NCBI RefSeq assembly: GCF_026342015.1
Contig: NZ_JAPENL010000002.1
Coordinates: 1,741,001 to 1,805,000, forward strand
Length of the DNA stretch: 64,000 bases
Direction: 5' to 3'
From: Micromonospora lupini
Lineage (GTDB): Bacteria; Actinomycetota; Actinomycetes; Mycobacteriales; Micromonosporaceae
The stretch's first letter is position 1, and each line of letters begins with the position of its first letter. Below the pieces are notes generated by a model that made no database searches, was not told the origin of the DNA, and saw only the letters and a list, made by a program, of their open reading frames with translations. Of this stretch, positions 27,506 to 35,723 are shown piece after piece. Made by a program: the position numbers and the translations under genes.

Positions 27506-29632
27506 TCAGCTGCCCACCGGGCCGCCGTCGAGGCGCCAGGTGACCACCACGCCCGGCTTGGCGTAGTCGCCGTCCGGCCAGTTCGAGGCCGGGTTCTCCA
27601 CCGACGCGCCGGTGATCTCACCCGGGTGCTGTACGGCGACGAAGACCGAGCGGTTGTCGCCGGTGATGAACGGGCCGCAGGTCTCGGCGCCGATCGGCAC
27701 GGTGAGGAACTGCTTGAGGTGACCCCGCTCCGGGCCCTCCACGGCTGTCGCGAAGAGACCGTCGTTGCTGCCCAGCGCGTTGCCGTCGGTGGAGATCCAC
27801 AGGTTGCCCGTGGCGTCGAAGGCGACGTTGTCGGGGCAGGAGATCGGGGAAACCTTGGTCTTGTCGTACCCGGAGAAGAACGTCGACGGGTCGGTCGGGT
27901 CGCCGCAGACGATCGGCAGCGACCAGACGAAGGTCTCCGCGGTGTTGTCGTTGCGGTCCTCGACCAGCTCCAGGATCTGCCCGTGCTTGTTGGCGTTGCG
28001 CGGGTTGGCCTCGTCCGCGGGCGCCTTGTCGGCCTTGCCCCGGTCGGTGTTGTTGGTGAGCGCGACGTACACCTTGCCGGTGAGCAGGCTCGGCTCGACG
28101 TCCTCGGGGCGGTCCATCTTGGTCGCGCCGACCTTGTCGCCGGCCAGCCGGGTGAAGGTGAGCACGTCGGCGGCGGTCATCCCGTCGACGAACGAGCGGT
28201 TGCCGCTGACCAGCTTGATCCAGCGACCCCGGCCGTTGAACGCGCCGTCCGCGGGGAGCTTGCCCGTGCCGTCGATCTCGCCGGCGCTGGTCTGGTCGAG
28301 CTTCGCGACGTAGAGCGTGCCGGACTCCAGCAGCGTGAGGTTGTGCTTGCGGGCCGCCCAGGAGTTGCCCTTGAGGAACTTCTTGTCGGAGACGAACTTG
28401 TAGAGGTAGTCGAACCGCTCGTCGTCGCCCATGTACGCGACCACGTGCCCGTCCTTGGCGACGATCACGTTCGCGCCCTCGTGCTTGAACCGGCCCATCG
28501 CGGTGTGCTTACGCGGGCGGCTCTCCGGGTCGAACGGGTCGATCTCGACGACCCAGCCGAACCGGTGCGCCTCATTCGGGTGCTTGGCCAGGTCGAAGCG
28601 CTCGTCGGCCCGTTCCCACTTGCGGCTGCCGCTGGGGTAGCGAGCGGTGGTGGTGATGCCGTAGCGGTCGAACTTCGGCTTCAGGTCGGCCGGAGCGGCG
28701 TCCGCCCCGACGAAGTACTGGTTGAAGTTCTCCTCGCCGGAGAGCACGGTCCCCCACGGCGTCACGCCACCGGAGCAGTTGTTCAGCGTGCCGACGACCG
28801 TGCGGCCCTTCGGGTCGGCGGCGGTCTTCAGCCAGGCCGAGCCGGCGGCCGGGCCGGTCAGGTCGAACTTGGTGCTCAGCGCGGTGACCCGCCGGTTGTA
28901 CGGCCGGCGGCCGTTGTCCACGGGCTTCCACTGCCCGGTGCCGGCGACCCGCTCCAACTCCACCACGGACATGCCGTGCGCCGCCATGGCCGTACGCAGC
29001 TGCTCCACCGAGAGCGCGTCCAGGCCGGGGAAGCCGGGGAACATCAGGTCCTCGTTCGTGTACTCGTGGTTGACCACGAGCAGCGCGCGCCTGCCCTGCT
29101 TGTCCAGCGGCAGCACGCCGACGAAGTCGTTGTTGTAGCCGAACTGCTTCGACTGGGCGGCGGCGGTCTGGTGGCGCAGGTTGAACTCCGGCGCACCCGG
29201 AAGCACCGGGTCACCCCACTTGATCACCACGGCGTGGTCGTAGCCGTTCGGCACGACAAGGGTGTCCAGCTTGTTCGGCGGGATCGGCTTGAAGGTCAGC
29301 GCGCCGCTGCCGATGCCGGTGCCGGGGCGGCCGAAGCCGAAATCCTCCGGCACGTCCGGGGTGGCGGGGGCCGCGGCGGCGGGGGCCGCGCCGGCCAGCG
29401 CTCCGGCCGCCGCGCCACCGAAGCCGAGGACCAGGGCGCCCACCGCGCCGGCCCGGACGACGCCGCGCCGGGAGACCTCCGCGTTCACCACGTCCCCGAA
29501 GTACGCGTTGTCGGACGTGTTCGGGACGGGGTGGTCACAGGCGTTGCCGCAGCGGTACAGACAGGTCATGGCGTCACGGGTGCCATGACGGTTGCCGGTC
29601 AACAGGGGGAGCAGCCGGGGACGGTCGCTCAT
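27506..29632 (-). CDS. phoX: PhoX-family phosphatase (DUF839), Tat-exported
   Basis: Predicted secreted alkaline phosphatase of 708 aa that releases phosphate from organic esters with calcium/iron cofactors. The Tat signal lies unusually far in, near residue 55: SRRGVVRAGAVGALVLGFGG, preceded by a conserved CLYRCGNACDHP region typical of actinobacterial PhoX. Family pieces include LPLDKQGRRALLVVNHEYTNE, NNCSGGVTPWGTVLSGEENF and GYDKTKVSPISCPDN. Start at 29632 (MSDRPRLLP) has GGAGG 8 nt upstream; an in-frame ATG ten codons earlier is less likely. It is divergent from an ECF sigma gene. Confidence 0.85.
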   Translation of the reverse strand: MSDRPRLLPLLTGNRHGTRDAMTCLYRCGNACDHPVPNTSDNAYFGDVVNAEVSRRGVVRAGAVGALVLGFGGAAAGALAGAAPAAAAPATPDVPEDFGFGRPGTGIGSGALTFKPIPPNKLDTLVVPNGYDHAVVIKWGDPVLPGAPEFNLRHQTAAAQSKQFGYNNDFVGVLPLDKQGRRALLVVNHEYTNEDLMFPGFPGLDALSVEQLRTAMAAHGMSVVELERVAGTGQWKPVDNGRRPYNRRVTALSTKFDLTGPAAGSAWLKTAADPKGRTVVGTLNNCSGGVTPWGTVLSGEENFNQYFVGADAAPADLKPKFDRYGITTTARYPSGSRKWERADERFDLAKHPNEAHRFGWVVEIDPFDPESRPRKHTAMGRFKHEGANVIVAKDGHVVAYMGDDERFDYLYKFVSDKKFLKGNSWAARKHNLTLLESGTLYVAKLDQTSAGEIDGTGKLPADGAFNGRGRWIKLVSGNRSFVDGMTAADVLTFTRLAGDKVGATKMDRPEDVEPSLLTGKVYVALTNNTDRGKADKAPADEANPRNANKHGQILELVEDRNDNTAETFVWSLPIVCGDPTDPSTFFSGYDKTKVSPISCPDNVAFDATGNLWISTDGNALGSNDGLFATAVEGPERGHLKQFLTVPIGAETCGPFITGDNRSVFVAVQHPGEITGASVENPASNWPDGDYAKPGVVVTWRLDGGPVGS

Positions 29633-29858
29633 GGGAGTGGCCTCCAGGAAAGTCGGTGGCACGACAGGCGGCGTACCAGCCGGACGCTAGGAGGACGTGG
29701 TGAGCGGTCGTCGGCCGCAGTGTGAACCAGGCGTGAACACCTGCCTGGGCGCGATCCCGCCGCGACCGGCCTGACCTCGGGCTGAACCGATCGGCGTCAC
29801 CGCACGTATTCCCGAGCGGACACACCGCCGGACGCGCGCCGGAAGTGAGGAGACCGCC

Positions 29859-30374
29859 ATCAGCGACCATGACGCCCAACTGCTGCGGGCGCTGCACGAC
29901 GAGCACGCGGAGGCGCTGTACGCACACGCCCTGCGGCTGGTCAACGGCGACCGGCAGCGGGCCGAGGACCTGGTGCAGGAGACGCTGCTGCGGGCCTGGC
30001 GGCACCCCGAGTCCCTCGACCCGCGACGCGGCTCCGTACGCGCCTGGCTGTTCACCACCGCCCGTAACCTGGCCATCGACGCCTGGCGGCGACGGTCCAC
30101 CCGGGTCGGCGAGGTGTTCACCGACGAGCTGCCCGAGCCGCCCGAGGTGGTCGACGAGGCAGAGCGCGCGGTGGAGGCGTGGACCGTCGCCGAGGCGTTG
30201 AACAGGCTCAGCCCCACCCACCGCGAGGTGCTTGTCGAGTGCTTCTACCAGGGGCGGTCGGTGGCCGAGGCGGCATCGAGGCTGGGCGTGCCACCGGGCA
30301 CGGTGAAGTCGCGCACCCACTACGCCCTGCGCTCACTACGGTTGGTCCTGGCCGAGATGGGGGTGACGGGATGA
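29859..30374 (+). CDS. ECF RNA polymerase sigma factor, probable ATC start
   Basis: Sigma-70 family ECF factor, about 171 aa. Region 2 reads LHDEHAEALYAHALRLV, then RAEDLVQETLLRAWRHPE, LFTTARNLAIDAWRRR; region 4 reads LNRLSPTHREVLVECFYQG, then VAEAASRLGVPPGTVKSRTHYALR. The frame contains no ATG or GTG before the mid-region-2 GTG at 29973, which would cut region 2. In the expected place is ATC AGC GAC CAT, 7 nt after GAGGAG, where relatives would have ATG AGC. ATC is therefore the likely start. The stop overlaps the anti-sigma ATG (ATGA). Confidence 0.82.
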   Translation: MSDHDAQLLRALHDEHAEALYAHALRLVNGDRQRAEDLVQETLLRAWRHPESLDPRRGSVRAWLFTTARNLAIDAWRRRSTRVGEVFTDELPEPPEVVDEAERAVEAWTVAEALNRLSPTHREVLVECFYQGRSVAEAASRLGVPPGTVKSRTHYALRSLRLVLAEMGVTG

Positions 30375-31090
30375 CCCGGTGCGAGTTCGCGCACGACGAC
30401 GGCGCGTACGTGCTGGGTGCTCTGGCCCCCGCCGAGCGGGCGGCCTACGAGAGGCACCTCGCCGGCTGCGCCTCCTGCCGGGACGCGGTCGCCGAGATCG
30501 CCGTCCTACCCGGACTGCTCGGCCGGCTCGACCCGGCGGGCCTGGAGCAGTTCCTGCCGCCGCCGTCCCCGCCCCGGGCGCCCGCGCTGCTCGAGGAGGC
30601 CCGCAGCCGCCGGCGCCGCGAGCGTGCCGCGACCCGTCGGCGGTACGCCCTGACCACGCTCGCCGCCGCCGCGCTCGCCCTGGTGGTGGGCGTCGGCACG
30701 GCCGCGGTGCTGCCCCGACCGGCTGCGCCGCCGGTCGACCCGGGGGCGCAGGGCACCCGCCCCGGCCCGCAGGTGTCGATGGTCGCCATGCGGCCGGTGG
30801 CCAGCACCGGGCCGGTGCACGCCGAGATCGGGTTGGCAGGCAGCAAGTGGGGCACCGAGGTGACCATGCACTGCGGGTACGACGCGCGGACGAGCTACGG
30901 CAAGGCGTACCCGTTCCGGCTCGTGGCGCACGGTCCGAACGGCAGCAGCGAGCAGATCGGCTCCTGGCTGGCAGCCCCCGGCGACGATCTCAGCTTCACC
31001 GGCGTCACCCGCTTCACGGATGCCGAGCTGGTCAGCGTGGAACTCCAACGATCCGACGGCACACCCCTGCTGACGTACGCGGTCCCGTAG
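30371..31090 (+). CDS. anti-sigma factor, zinc-finger (zf-HC2) type
   Basis: Membrane-bound anti-sigma factor of 239 aa. The zinc-binding motif H-x3-C-x2-C is in RHLAGCASCRDAV near residue 32, following HDDGAYVLGALAPAE. One transmembrane helix (YALTTLAAAALALVVGVGT, about residues 93-117) separates it from an extracellular sensor domain of about 115 aa with beta-strand pattern and ending LLTYAVP. It overlaps the ECF sigma gene by 4 nt, which supports a sigma/anti-sigma pair. The signal sensed is unknown. Confidence 0.85.
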   Translation: MTRCEFAHDDGAYVLGALAPAERAAYERHLAGCASCRDAVAEIAVLPGLLGRLDPAGLEQFLPPPSPPRAPALLEEARSRRRRERAATRRRYALTTLAAAALALVVGVGTAAVLPRPAAPPVDPGAQGTRPGPQVSMVAMRPVASTGPVHAEIGLAGSKWGTEVTMHCGYDARTSYGKAYPFRLVAHGPNGSSEQIGSWLAAPGDDLSFTGVTRFTDAELVSVELQRSDGTPLLTYAVP

Positions 31091-31113
31091 CCCGCCCCCG
31101 TTCCTGCGCGGGG

Positions 31114-32034
31114 TCAGGCGGTGGGGACGGGTGCCTCGGTGGCGCGCGTGTGGGCGCGGGTGCGGCGGGACTGGTTGACGGCGTCGGCGGTGAAGACGAT
31201 CAGGGCCAGCCAGACCAGCGCGAAGCCGGCGAGGCGGGCCGGCGGCATCGGCTCGTGGAAGATCAGCACGCCGCAGGCGAGCTGGAGGATCGGCGCCAGG
31301 TACTGGATCATGCCGAGGCCGGTCAGTGGCAGCCGGTTGGCGGCCCCGGCGAAGAGCAGCAGGGGGATCGCGGTGGCCGCGCCGGCCAGCACCAGCAGCG
31401 CGGTGTGCCCGGCCGAGACGTGCCCGAAGGTCAACCCGGCATGTCGGCTCAGCCAGGCGAGATAGCCCAACGCGGGTAGCGCCAGCACTGCCGACTCCAC
31501 GAAGAGCCCCTCGGCGGCGGGCAGCCCGAGCCGCTTCTTGATCAAGCCGTAGCCGGCGAAGCTGAACGCCAGGGTCAGGGCCAGCCAGGGCAGCCGGCCG
31601 TAGTCGACGGCGAGCACCGCGACCGCCGACCCGCCGATGCCCAACGCCACCCACTGCGTCGGGCGCAGCCGTTCGCGCAGCACCGTCACCCCGAGCAGCA
31701 CCACCACGAGCGGGTTGATGAAGTAGCCGAGTGCGGTCTCCACCACCCGGTTGGAGCTGACTCCGTAGATGTAGGTGCCCCAGTTGACGGCGATGAGCGC
31801 GGCGGCGGCGACGATCCCGGCGACCGCCAGGCGTCGGCGCAGCAGCGCCCGCAGGAATCCGACGTTGCGTAGCGCGCCGAGCAGCAGGGCCACGAAGAGC
31901 ACCGACCAGACGATCCGGTGGGCCAGGATCTCCAGCGGGCCGGTGGGACGCAGCAGCTTGAAGTAGAGCGGAAAGAAACCCCAGAGCAGGTACGCACCGA
32001 TGCCGTAGAGGTATCCCAGACGGAGTGGCGTCAC
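31114..32034 (-). CDS. rarD: EamA-family permease, RarD type
   Basis: Ten-helix drug/metabolite superfamily transporter of 306 aa. It begins VTPLRLGYLYGIGAYLLWGFFPLYFK, the RarD signature, and has FFINPLVVVLLGV-like and GMIQYLAPILQL segments (seen as YFINPLVVVLLG and LGMIQYLAPILQLA). GTG at 32034 was chosen because the protein family begins here; GGAGG is only 1 nt away, which is tight. The upstream reading frame is open but not conserved-looking. Substrate unknown (named for chloramphenicol sensitivity in other bacteria). Confidence 0.85.
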   Translation of the reverse strand: MTPLRLGYLYGIGAYLLWGFFPLYFKLLRPTGPLEILAHRIVWSVLFVALLLGALRNVGFLRALLRRRLAVAGIVAAAALIAVNWGTYIYGVSSNRVVETALGYFINPLVVVLLGVTVLRERLRPTQWVALGIGGSAVAVLAVDYGRLPWLALTLAFSFAGYGLIKKRLGLPAAEGLFVESAVLALPALGYLAWLSRHAGLTFGHVSAGHTALLVLAGAATAIPLLLFAGAANRLPLTGLGMIQYLAPILQLACGVLIFHEPMPPARLAGFALVWLALIVFTADAVNQSRRTRAHTRATEAPVPTA

Positions 32035-32156
32035 GCCTCCACCGTAAGGGGCGAACCTCCGCTTTGTTCCTTTCCGGTGATCGGGGTCACCGCCACCTGG
32101 CGGCCGTCCCCGGGTCGGCTCGTCGGCCGGCCAATTCCCGAACTCTGGTCGCCGGA

Positions 32157-32183
32157 CCGCCCGGCCCATCGGGGGCCGGGCGG
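32157..32183 (-). terminator. stem-loop terminator after small membrane-protein gene
   Basis: Perfect 11-bp inverted repeat (CCGCCCGGCCC and complement) with loop ATCGG, 26 nt downstream of the stop of the minus-strand gene ending at 32210. Confidence 0.6.
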
Positions 32184-32209
32184 TGCGGGTCGGTGGGGTC
32201 GGTCGCCGG

Positions 32210-32596
32210 TCAGTCCCTGTCGAGTACGGCGCCGAGGATCCAGGTCACGATGCTCACGAACAGCGCGCCGAGCACGGCGGCCGGCCAGAAACCGTCCACC
32301 GAGAACGGCAGCCCGGCCTGGTCGGCGATCCAGCTGGTGAGCAGGAACAGCAGCCCGTTCACGACAAGCGCGATGAGGCCCAGCGTGAGCAGGTAGAAGC
32401 CGCAGCCGACGGTCTTGATGACCGGCTGGAGCACCGCGTTGACGACACCGAAGATCACCGCCACCAGGATCAGCGTGGTGACCGTCTGCACGGCCGAGGT
32501 CGACTCCAGGTCGATGCCCGGAATGAGCAGTGTGGCCAACCAGAAGGCCAGCGCCGTGGTGGCCAGCCGAATCAGCAACCCTTTCAGAAAACCCAT
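32210..32596 (-). CDS. phage-holin-family (4-TM superfamily IV) membrane protein
   Basis: Protein of 128 aa with four hydrophobic helices: LLIRLATTALAFWLATLLIP, VTTLILVAVIFGVVNAVLQPV, GFYLLTLGLIALVVNGLLFLL, and AAVLGALFVSIVTWILGAVL. The INDEX motif (NAVLQPVIK) and layout match the widespread actinobacterial and cyanobacterial protein annotated as phage holin family; there is no sign of an adjacent prophage or lysin, so a housekeeping membrane role is more likely. Start ATG at 32596. Confidence 0.75.
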   Translation of the reverse strand: MGFLKGLLIRLATTALAFWLATLLIPGIDLESTSAVQTVTTLILVAVIFGVVNAVLQPVIKTVGCGFYLLTLGLIALVVNGLLFLLTSWIADQAGLPFSVDGFWPAAVLGALFVSIVTWILGAVLDRD

Positions 32597-32685
32597 GGCC
32601 GGGATCGTGCCACGGACCACCCACCGACGTAACCCACCAGTTGACCATCCAGGACGGCGCGGCTCGGGTCGGCGCTCCCGTCGGC

Positions 32686-34695
32686 TCAGCCGCGCGCTGG
32701 CCGGCCGATGAGCTGGGCCTCGATCGGGGTGGGGGAGAGCAGCGCCCACCGCAGGGCCCGCCGGTTCACCACCGCCACCATGTCGTCCCGGATCCGGGTG
32801 AGCCAGTCGGCCGACCCACCCAGCCCCAGCGCCGCGCCGGCCAGCGCGGCCTCGGCCGCGTGCAACGGTTGCAGCACCGCCAGGTCGGCGCGGCTCAGCG
32901 CGTCCACGTCGGCAGGGGTCAACTCGTCGCGTACCACGAGAGTCGCCCGCCACGCCGGACCCGGCTCGGTCTCGGCCGGCATCGGCCCAGCGTCGACCAC
33001 AAGCAGCATCGGCCGGAGCGCGGTGCCCACCGATTCGGCGACCGGCCGGCCCGGCGGGATCAGCGGGATCGTTCCGCCCGGAGCGCCCACACCTCGCACG
33101 AACGGCTCCCAGGCGCGGGGTCGCGCCGTCTGCACCACCACCAGCGCGCCCAGGGCCATCGCCCGCAGCGCCACCAACTGCGCGGCACGCACCCCGCCCA
33201 CCAGCAGCACCCGGGTGCTCTCCGGCCGGAACAACCGCACGGTGACCGCGCCCCCGTGCCTGTTGGTGCCGACCATCATCCCCGCCTCGCCAAGGGTCAG
33301 CTCCCAGTCGTCAAGCGCCACAGTCGGGTGCGCCCCGACGGTGGTGAGCGCCAGCGGCAGCGTGCCGGCCAGCCCGGTCAGGTGCGCGCCGTCGAGTCTG
33401 CGCAGCGCCCCGCCCGCGCCGCTGACGAGTTTGCCCAGCGCGTCGACGGCCACGGTCAGCTCGGCTGTCGACGCGGCGGCCAGGCGTACGACCATCTCGG
33501 TCGGCGCGGCCCCGGTGCCGCCGGCCGGCGGCGGCCCCACGCAGAGCGACACAGTCGTCGCGGTCGCCGGCAGCGCGAGCAGCCGGGGCACCAGCCGCCG
33601 CGCGGCCGGGGCGCTGGTCTGTGGCCAGTCGACAAGCCCGAACGTGGCCTGGACCAGGGCGCCCGAGCGGAGCAGCGGCCACGACTCCCGCACCGGCTGG
33701 CCGTCGTGGTGGGCCAGCTCGCCCAGCACGCGCAACGCCGCCGGCACGCCGAGCGGCCGGGCGGTCAGCGGCCCGAGGCGGCGGACGATCCGGCGTACCG
33801 TGCCGGCGAGCGCCCGACGCAGTGCCTCGGGCGTCCAACCGTCCGCCCGCAGTACCCGGACCGCCAGCACCGCCCGCTCCCGTCCGGTGAGCCGTCCGTC
33901 GGTGAGCTGCCGGTACGACGTCCCGACGGTGCCACCCGCCGCCGGCACGGGCGCCGGCGTCCCGCTGAGGAGCAGTTGGATCCGCAGCGGCGGGACGTCC
34001 GGACCGGGCGTCGGCAGCAGCGCGGCCGGCGCGGGGATCGCCCGGGACGCGTCGCCGAGCAGGTCGCCCGGATCGCCGAGTTCCAGGAGCACCACCATGC
34101 CGGCCGTGTCCTCCAGCACCGCCGCCGGCCCCCCGGGCAGCTCCGTCGAGTGGACCACGGCACCGGGTGCGACCAGGTCGAGCAACTCGGCCGGGCCGGT
34201 CTGCTCGCCCAGCGCACGACGTCTGGTCACATGTCCGGCGCCGGTTCCCAGCCACTCGAAGAGCCACCGACCGCGGACCCGGACACCGGCGACCGCCACG
34301 AGGAGCGCCGCCACCAGCAGCGCGGCGACGACGACAGGTGTGCCGCGGCCCAGCGCGGCGAGGACGACCGCGACGGCGACCTGCCCGGTGACCAGTTGAC
34401 CCGCGCGCATCCCGGCGCCGCGCCGAACGGACGCGGCCCACCGGCCGGGCGGTCGTCGAGCGGGTACGCGGTCCCGGACGCCGTCCGGCACGGGGACGCC
34501 GAGGGTGGCCGGCGCGGTGCTGACTGCCGTGGTCGCGGTTGCTCCGGTGTCGACCTCAGGCGCGATGCCGACAGACGTGGCTGTTGCGGGGACGGCCAGG
34601 GCGACCGGCCCGGCTGTCGCGACGCTGTCGGCCGGGGCCGGGCCCCAACCGGGCCGGCTCGCCGGCTGCGGGCCTCCGGTGGTGATCGGCGACAC
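32686..34695 (-). CDS. eccE: type VII secretion EccE-like protein
   Basis: Likely EccE component of an ESX/type VII secretion machine, 669 aa. After a Pro/Ala-rich cytoplasmic leader (about residues 1-80) come two close transmembrane helices (QLVTGQVAVAVVLAALG and VVVAALLVAALLVAVAGVRV, residues 85-125), then a large soluble domain without known catalytic motifs. This topology matches EccE. GTG at 34695 has GAGGAGG upstream. It is divergent from two WXG100 genes and two genes from a mycosin, which supports the assignment; EccB, EccC and EccD are not in the window. Confidence 0.72.
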   Translation of the reverse strand: MSPITTGGPQPASRPGWGPAPADSVATAGPVALAVPATATSVGIAPEVDTGATATTAVSTAPATLGVPVPDGVRDRVPARRPPGRWAASVRRGAGMRAGQLVTGQVAVAVVLAALGRGTPVVVAALLVAALLVAVAGVRVRGRWLFEWLGTGAGHVTRRRALGEQTGPAELLDLVAPGAVVHSTELPGGPAAVLEDTAGMVVLLELGDPGDLLGDASRAIPAPAALLPTPGPDVPPLRIQLLLSGTPAPVPAAGGTVGTSYRQLTDGRLTGRERAVLAVRVLRADGWTPEALRRALAGTVRRIVRRLGPLTARPLGVPAALRVLGELAHHDGQPVRESWPLLRSGALVQATFGLVDWPQTSAPAARRLVPRLLALPATATTVSLCVGPPPAGGTGAAPTEMVVRLAAASTAELTVAVDALGKLVSGAGGALRRLDGAHLTGLAGTLPLALTTVGAHPTVALDDWELTLGEAGMMVGTNRHGGAVTVRLFRPESTRVLLVGGVRAAQLVALRAMALGALVVVQTARPRAWEPFVRGVGAPGGTIPLIPPGRPVAESVGTALRPMLLVVDAGPMPAETEPGPAWRATLVVRDELTPADVDALSRADLAVLQPLHAAEAALAGAALGLGGSADWLTRIRDDMVAVVNRRALRWALLSPTPIEAQLIGRPARG

Positions 34696-34984
34696 CGCGC
34701 CTCCTCGACCAGTGTGGACGTGCCGGGCGGCCGACCGCCCCGGATTGCCCGTCACGCGCCGCGACGTGGCTGCCGCACATCGTAAGCGACCGATGGCTGC
34801 CGTGGTTGTCCACAGGGGAGACGTCCGGGGTAGCAGAACGGCTACCAGGCCGCTACCGTCAGCCACGAAGTTCATCGCTGACCCGCGTCCACCCATGCTC
34901 GTCGACCGGGCCACGCGATCGGTGCGCTCGCACCGTGGGCGCACAGCCGGCCAGGCACGACCGAGGAGACGAGGTGATGTTCGG
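34696..34984. promoter_or_regulatory. divergent intergenic region, eccE / WXG100 genes
   Basis: A 289-bp non-coding stretch that must contain both promoters. It holds a GGTAGC-agaacg-GCTACC dyad near 34832 followed by a further GCTACC 7 nt on, a possible operator. No canonical promoter boxes are clear. Confidence 0.35.
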
Positions 34985-35305
34985 GTGTCCCAGACCCAGG
35001 CAGAAGCGGCGGTCATGCGGCATACCGCCGCGAAGTTCGAGCAGGTGGACCAGTCGTTGCAGTCCATGCTGACCGGCCTGCTGGCCGAGCTGGAGGTGTT
35101 GCAGCAGGCCTGGCGCGGCGCCGGCGGGCGGTCGTTCGAGCAGGTCAAGCGGCAGTGGTCACAGGATCAGGCGGCGTTGCACCGGGCCCTGCGGGAGACC
35201 GCCGGGGCCATCCGCACCGCCGGCCGACAGTACGACGTCTCGGACGACGAGGCGGCCGGCCGGGTGGCCGGCACCAACCGCGGCGGCATCCAGCTGCCGC
35301 TCTGA
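34985..35305 (+). CDS. WXG100-family type VII secretion substrate (first of pair)
   Basis: Helical hairpin protein of 106 aa. The W-x-G turn appears as QQAWRGAGGRSF between two helices (residues about 10-40 and 48-85). GTG start at 34985; a downstream ATG (MRHTAAKF) is possible. It probably forms a heterodimer with the next gene product and is exported through the ESX machine. Its C-terminus lacks a clear YxxxD/E signal, consistent with the partner carrying it. Confidence 0.8.
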   Translation: MSQTQAEAAVMRHTAAKFEQVDQSLQSMLTGLLAELEVLQQAWRGAGGRSFEQVKRQWSQDQAALHRALRETAGAIRTAGRQYDVSDDEAAGRVAGTNRGGIQLPL

Positions 35306-35326
35306 CCCGCCGGGAGGAGAGTTCCG

Positions 35327-35620
35327 ATGGACAACGGTGTGCTGGTCGTCAACTTCGCCGCGCTGCAACAGGCGGGCGTGGACATTCAACGAGCGCTGAA
35401 CACGCTCGACTCGCAACTCGGCCAACTCGAACGCGACGCCGCGCCGCTGGTGTCGGCCTGGGAGGGCGACGCACGACACGCGTACGAGCAGCGCCAGGCG
35501 CGGTGGCGGTCCGCCTCACAGGACCTCCAGGCGATGCTGCGCGCCATCAAGTTGGCGGTGGACGACTCCGCGGCCGACTATCTCGACACGGAGAAGAAGA
35601 ACACCGGGCTGTTCCAGTGA
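35327..35620 (+). CDS. WXG100-family type VII secretion substrate (second of pair, signal-bearing)
   Basis: A 97-aa ESAT-6/CFP-10-like protein with the turn motif SAWEGDARHAY (W-E-G) between two amphipathic helices. The C-terminal YLDTE matches the YxxxD/E export signal of type VII substrates, so this is probably the CFP-10-like partner. A GGGAGGAG site precedes the ATG, 21 bp after the first WXG100 gene, so they form an operon. Confidence 0.85.
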   Translation: MDNGVLVVNFAALQQAGVDIQRALNTLDSQLGQLERDAAPLVSAWEGDARHAYEQRQARWRSASQDLQAMLRAIKLAVDDSAADYLDTEKKNTGLFQ

Positions 35621-35723
35621 CGCCGGTGGGCCAGGAGCGCTGACCGTGCCCGCGTCAGCGCTCCGGCCACCCTCCGGCGAGGGGCGCTCGGGCGGCGGGG
35701 CGGAGTCAGGCGGCGGGGCGGAG

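Noticed and set aside
32210-32596. Prophage indicated by a holin-family gene
   Set aside because: No lysin, capsid or integrase nearby; this protein family is a common chromosomal membrane protein.
34800-34984. Possible tRNA or small RNA in the eccE/WXG100 gap
   Set aside because: The GGTAGC/GCTACC dyad is short and no cloverleaf or terminator structure could be formed; kept only as possible operator.
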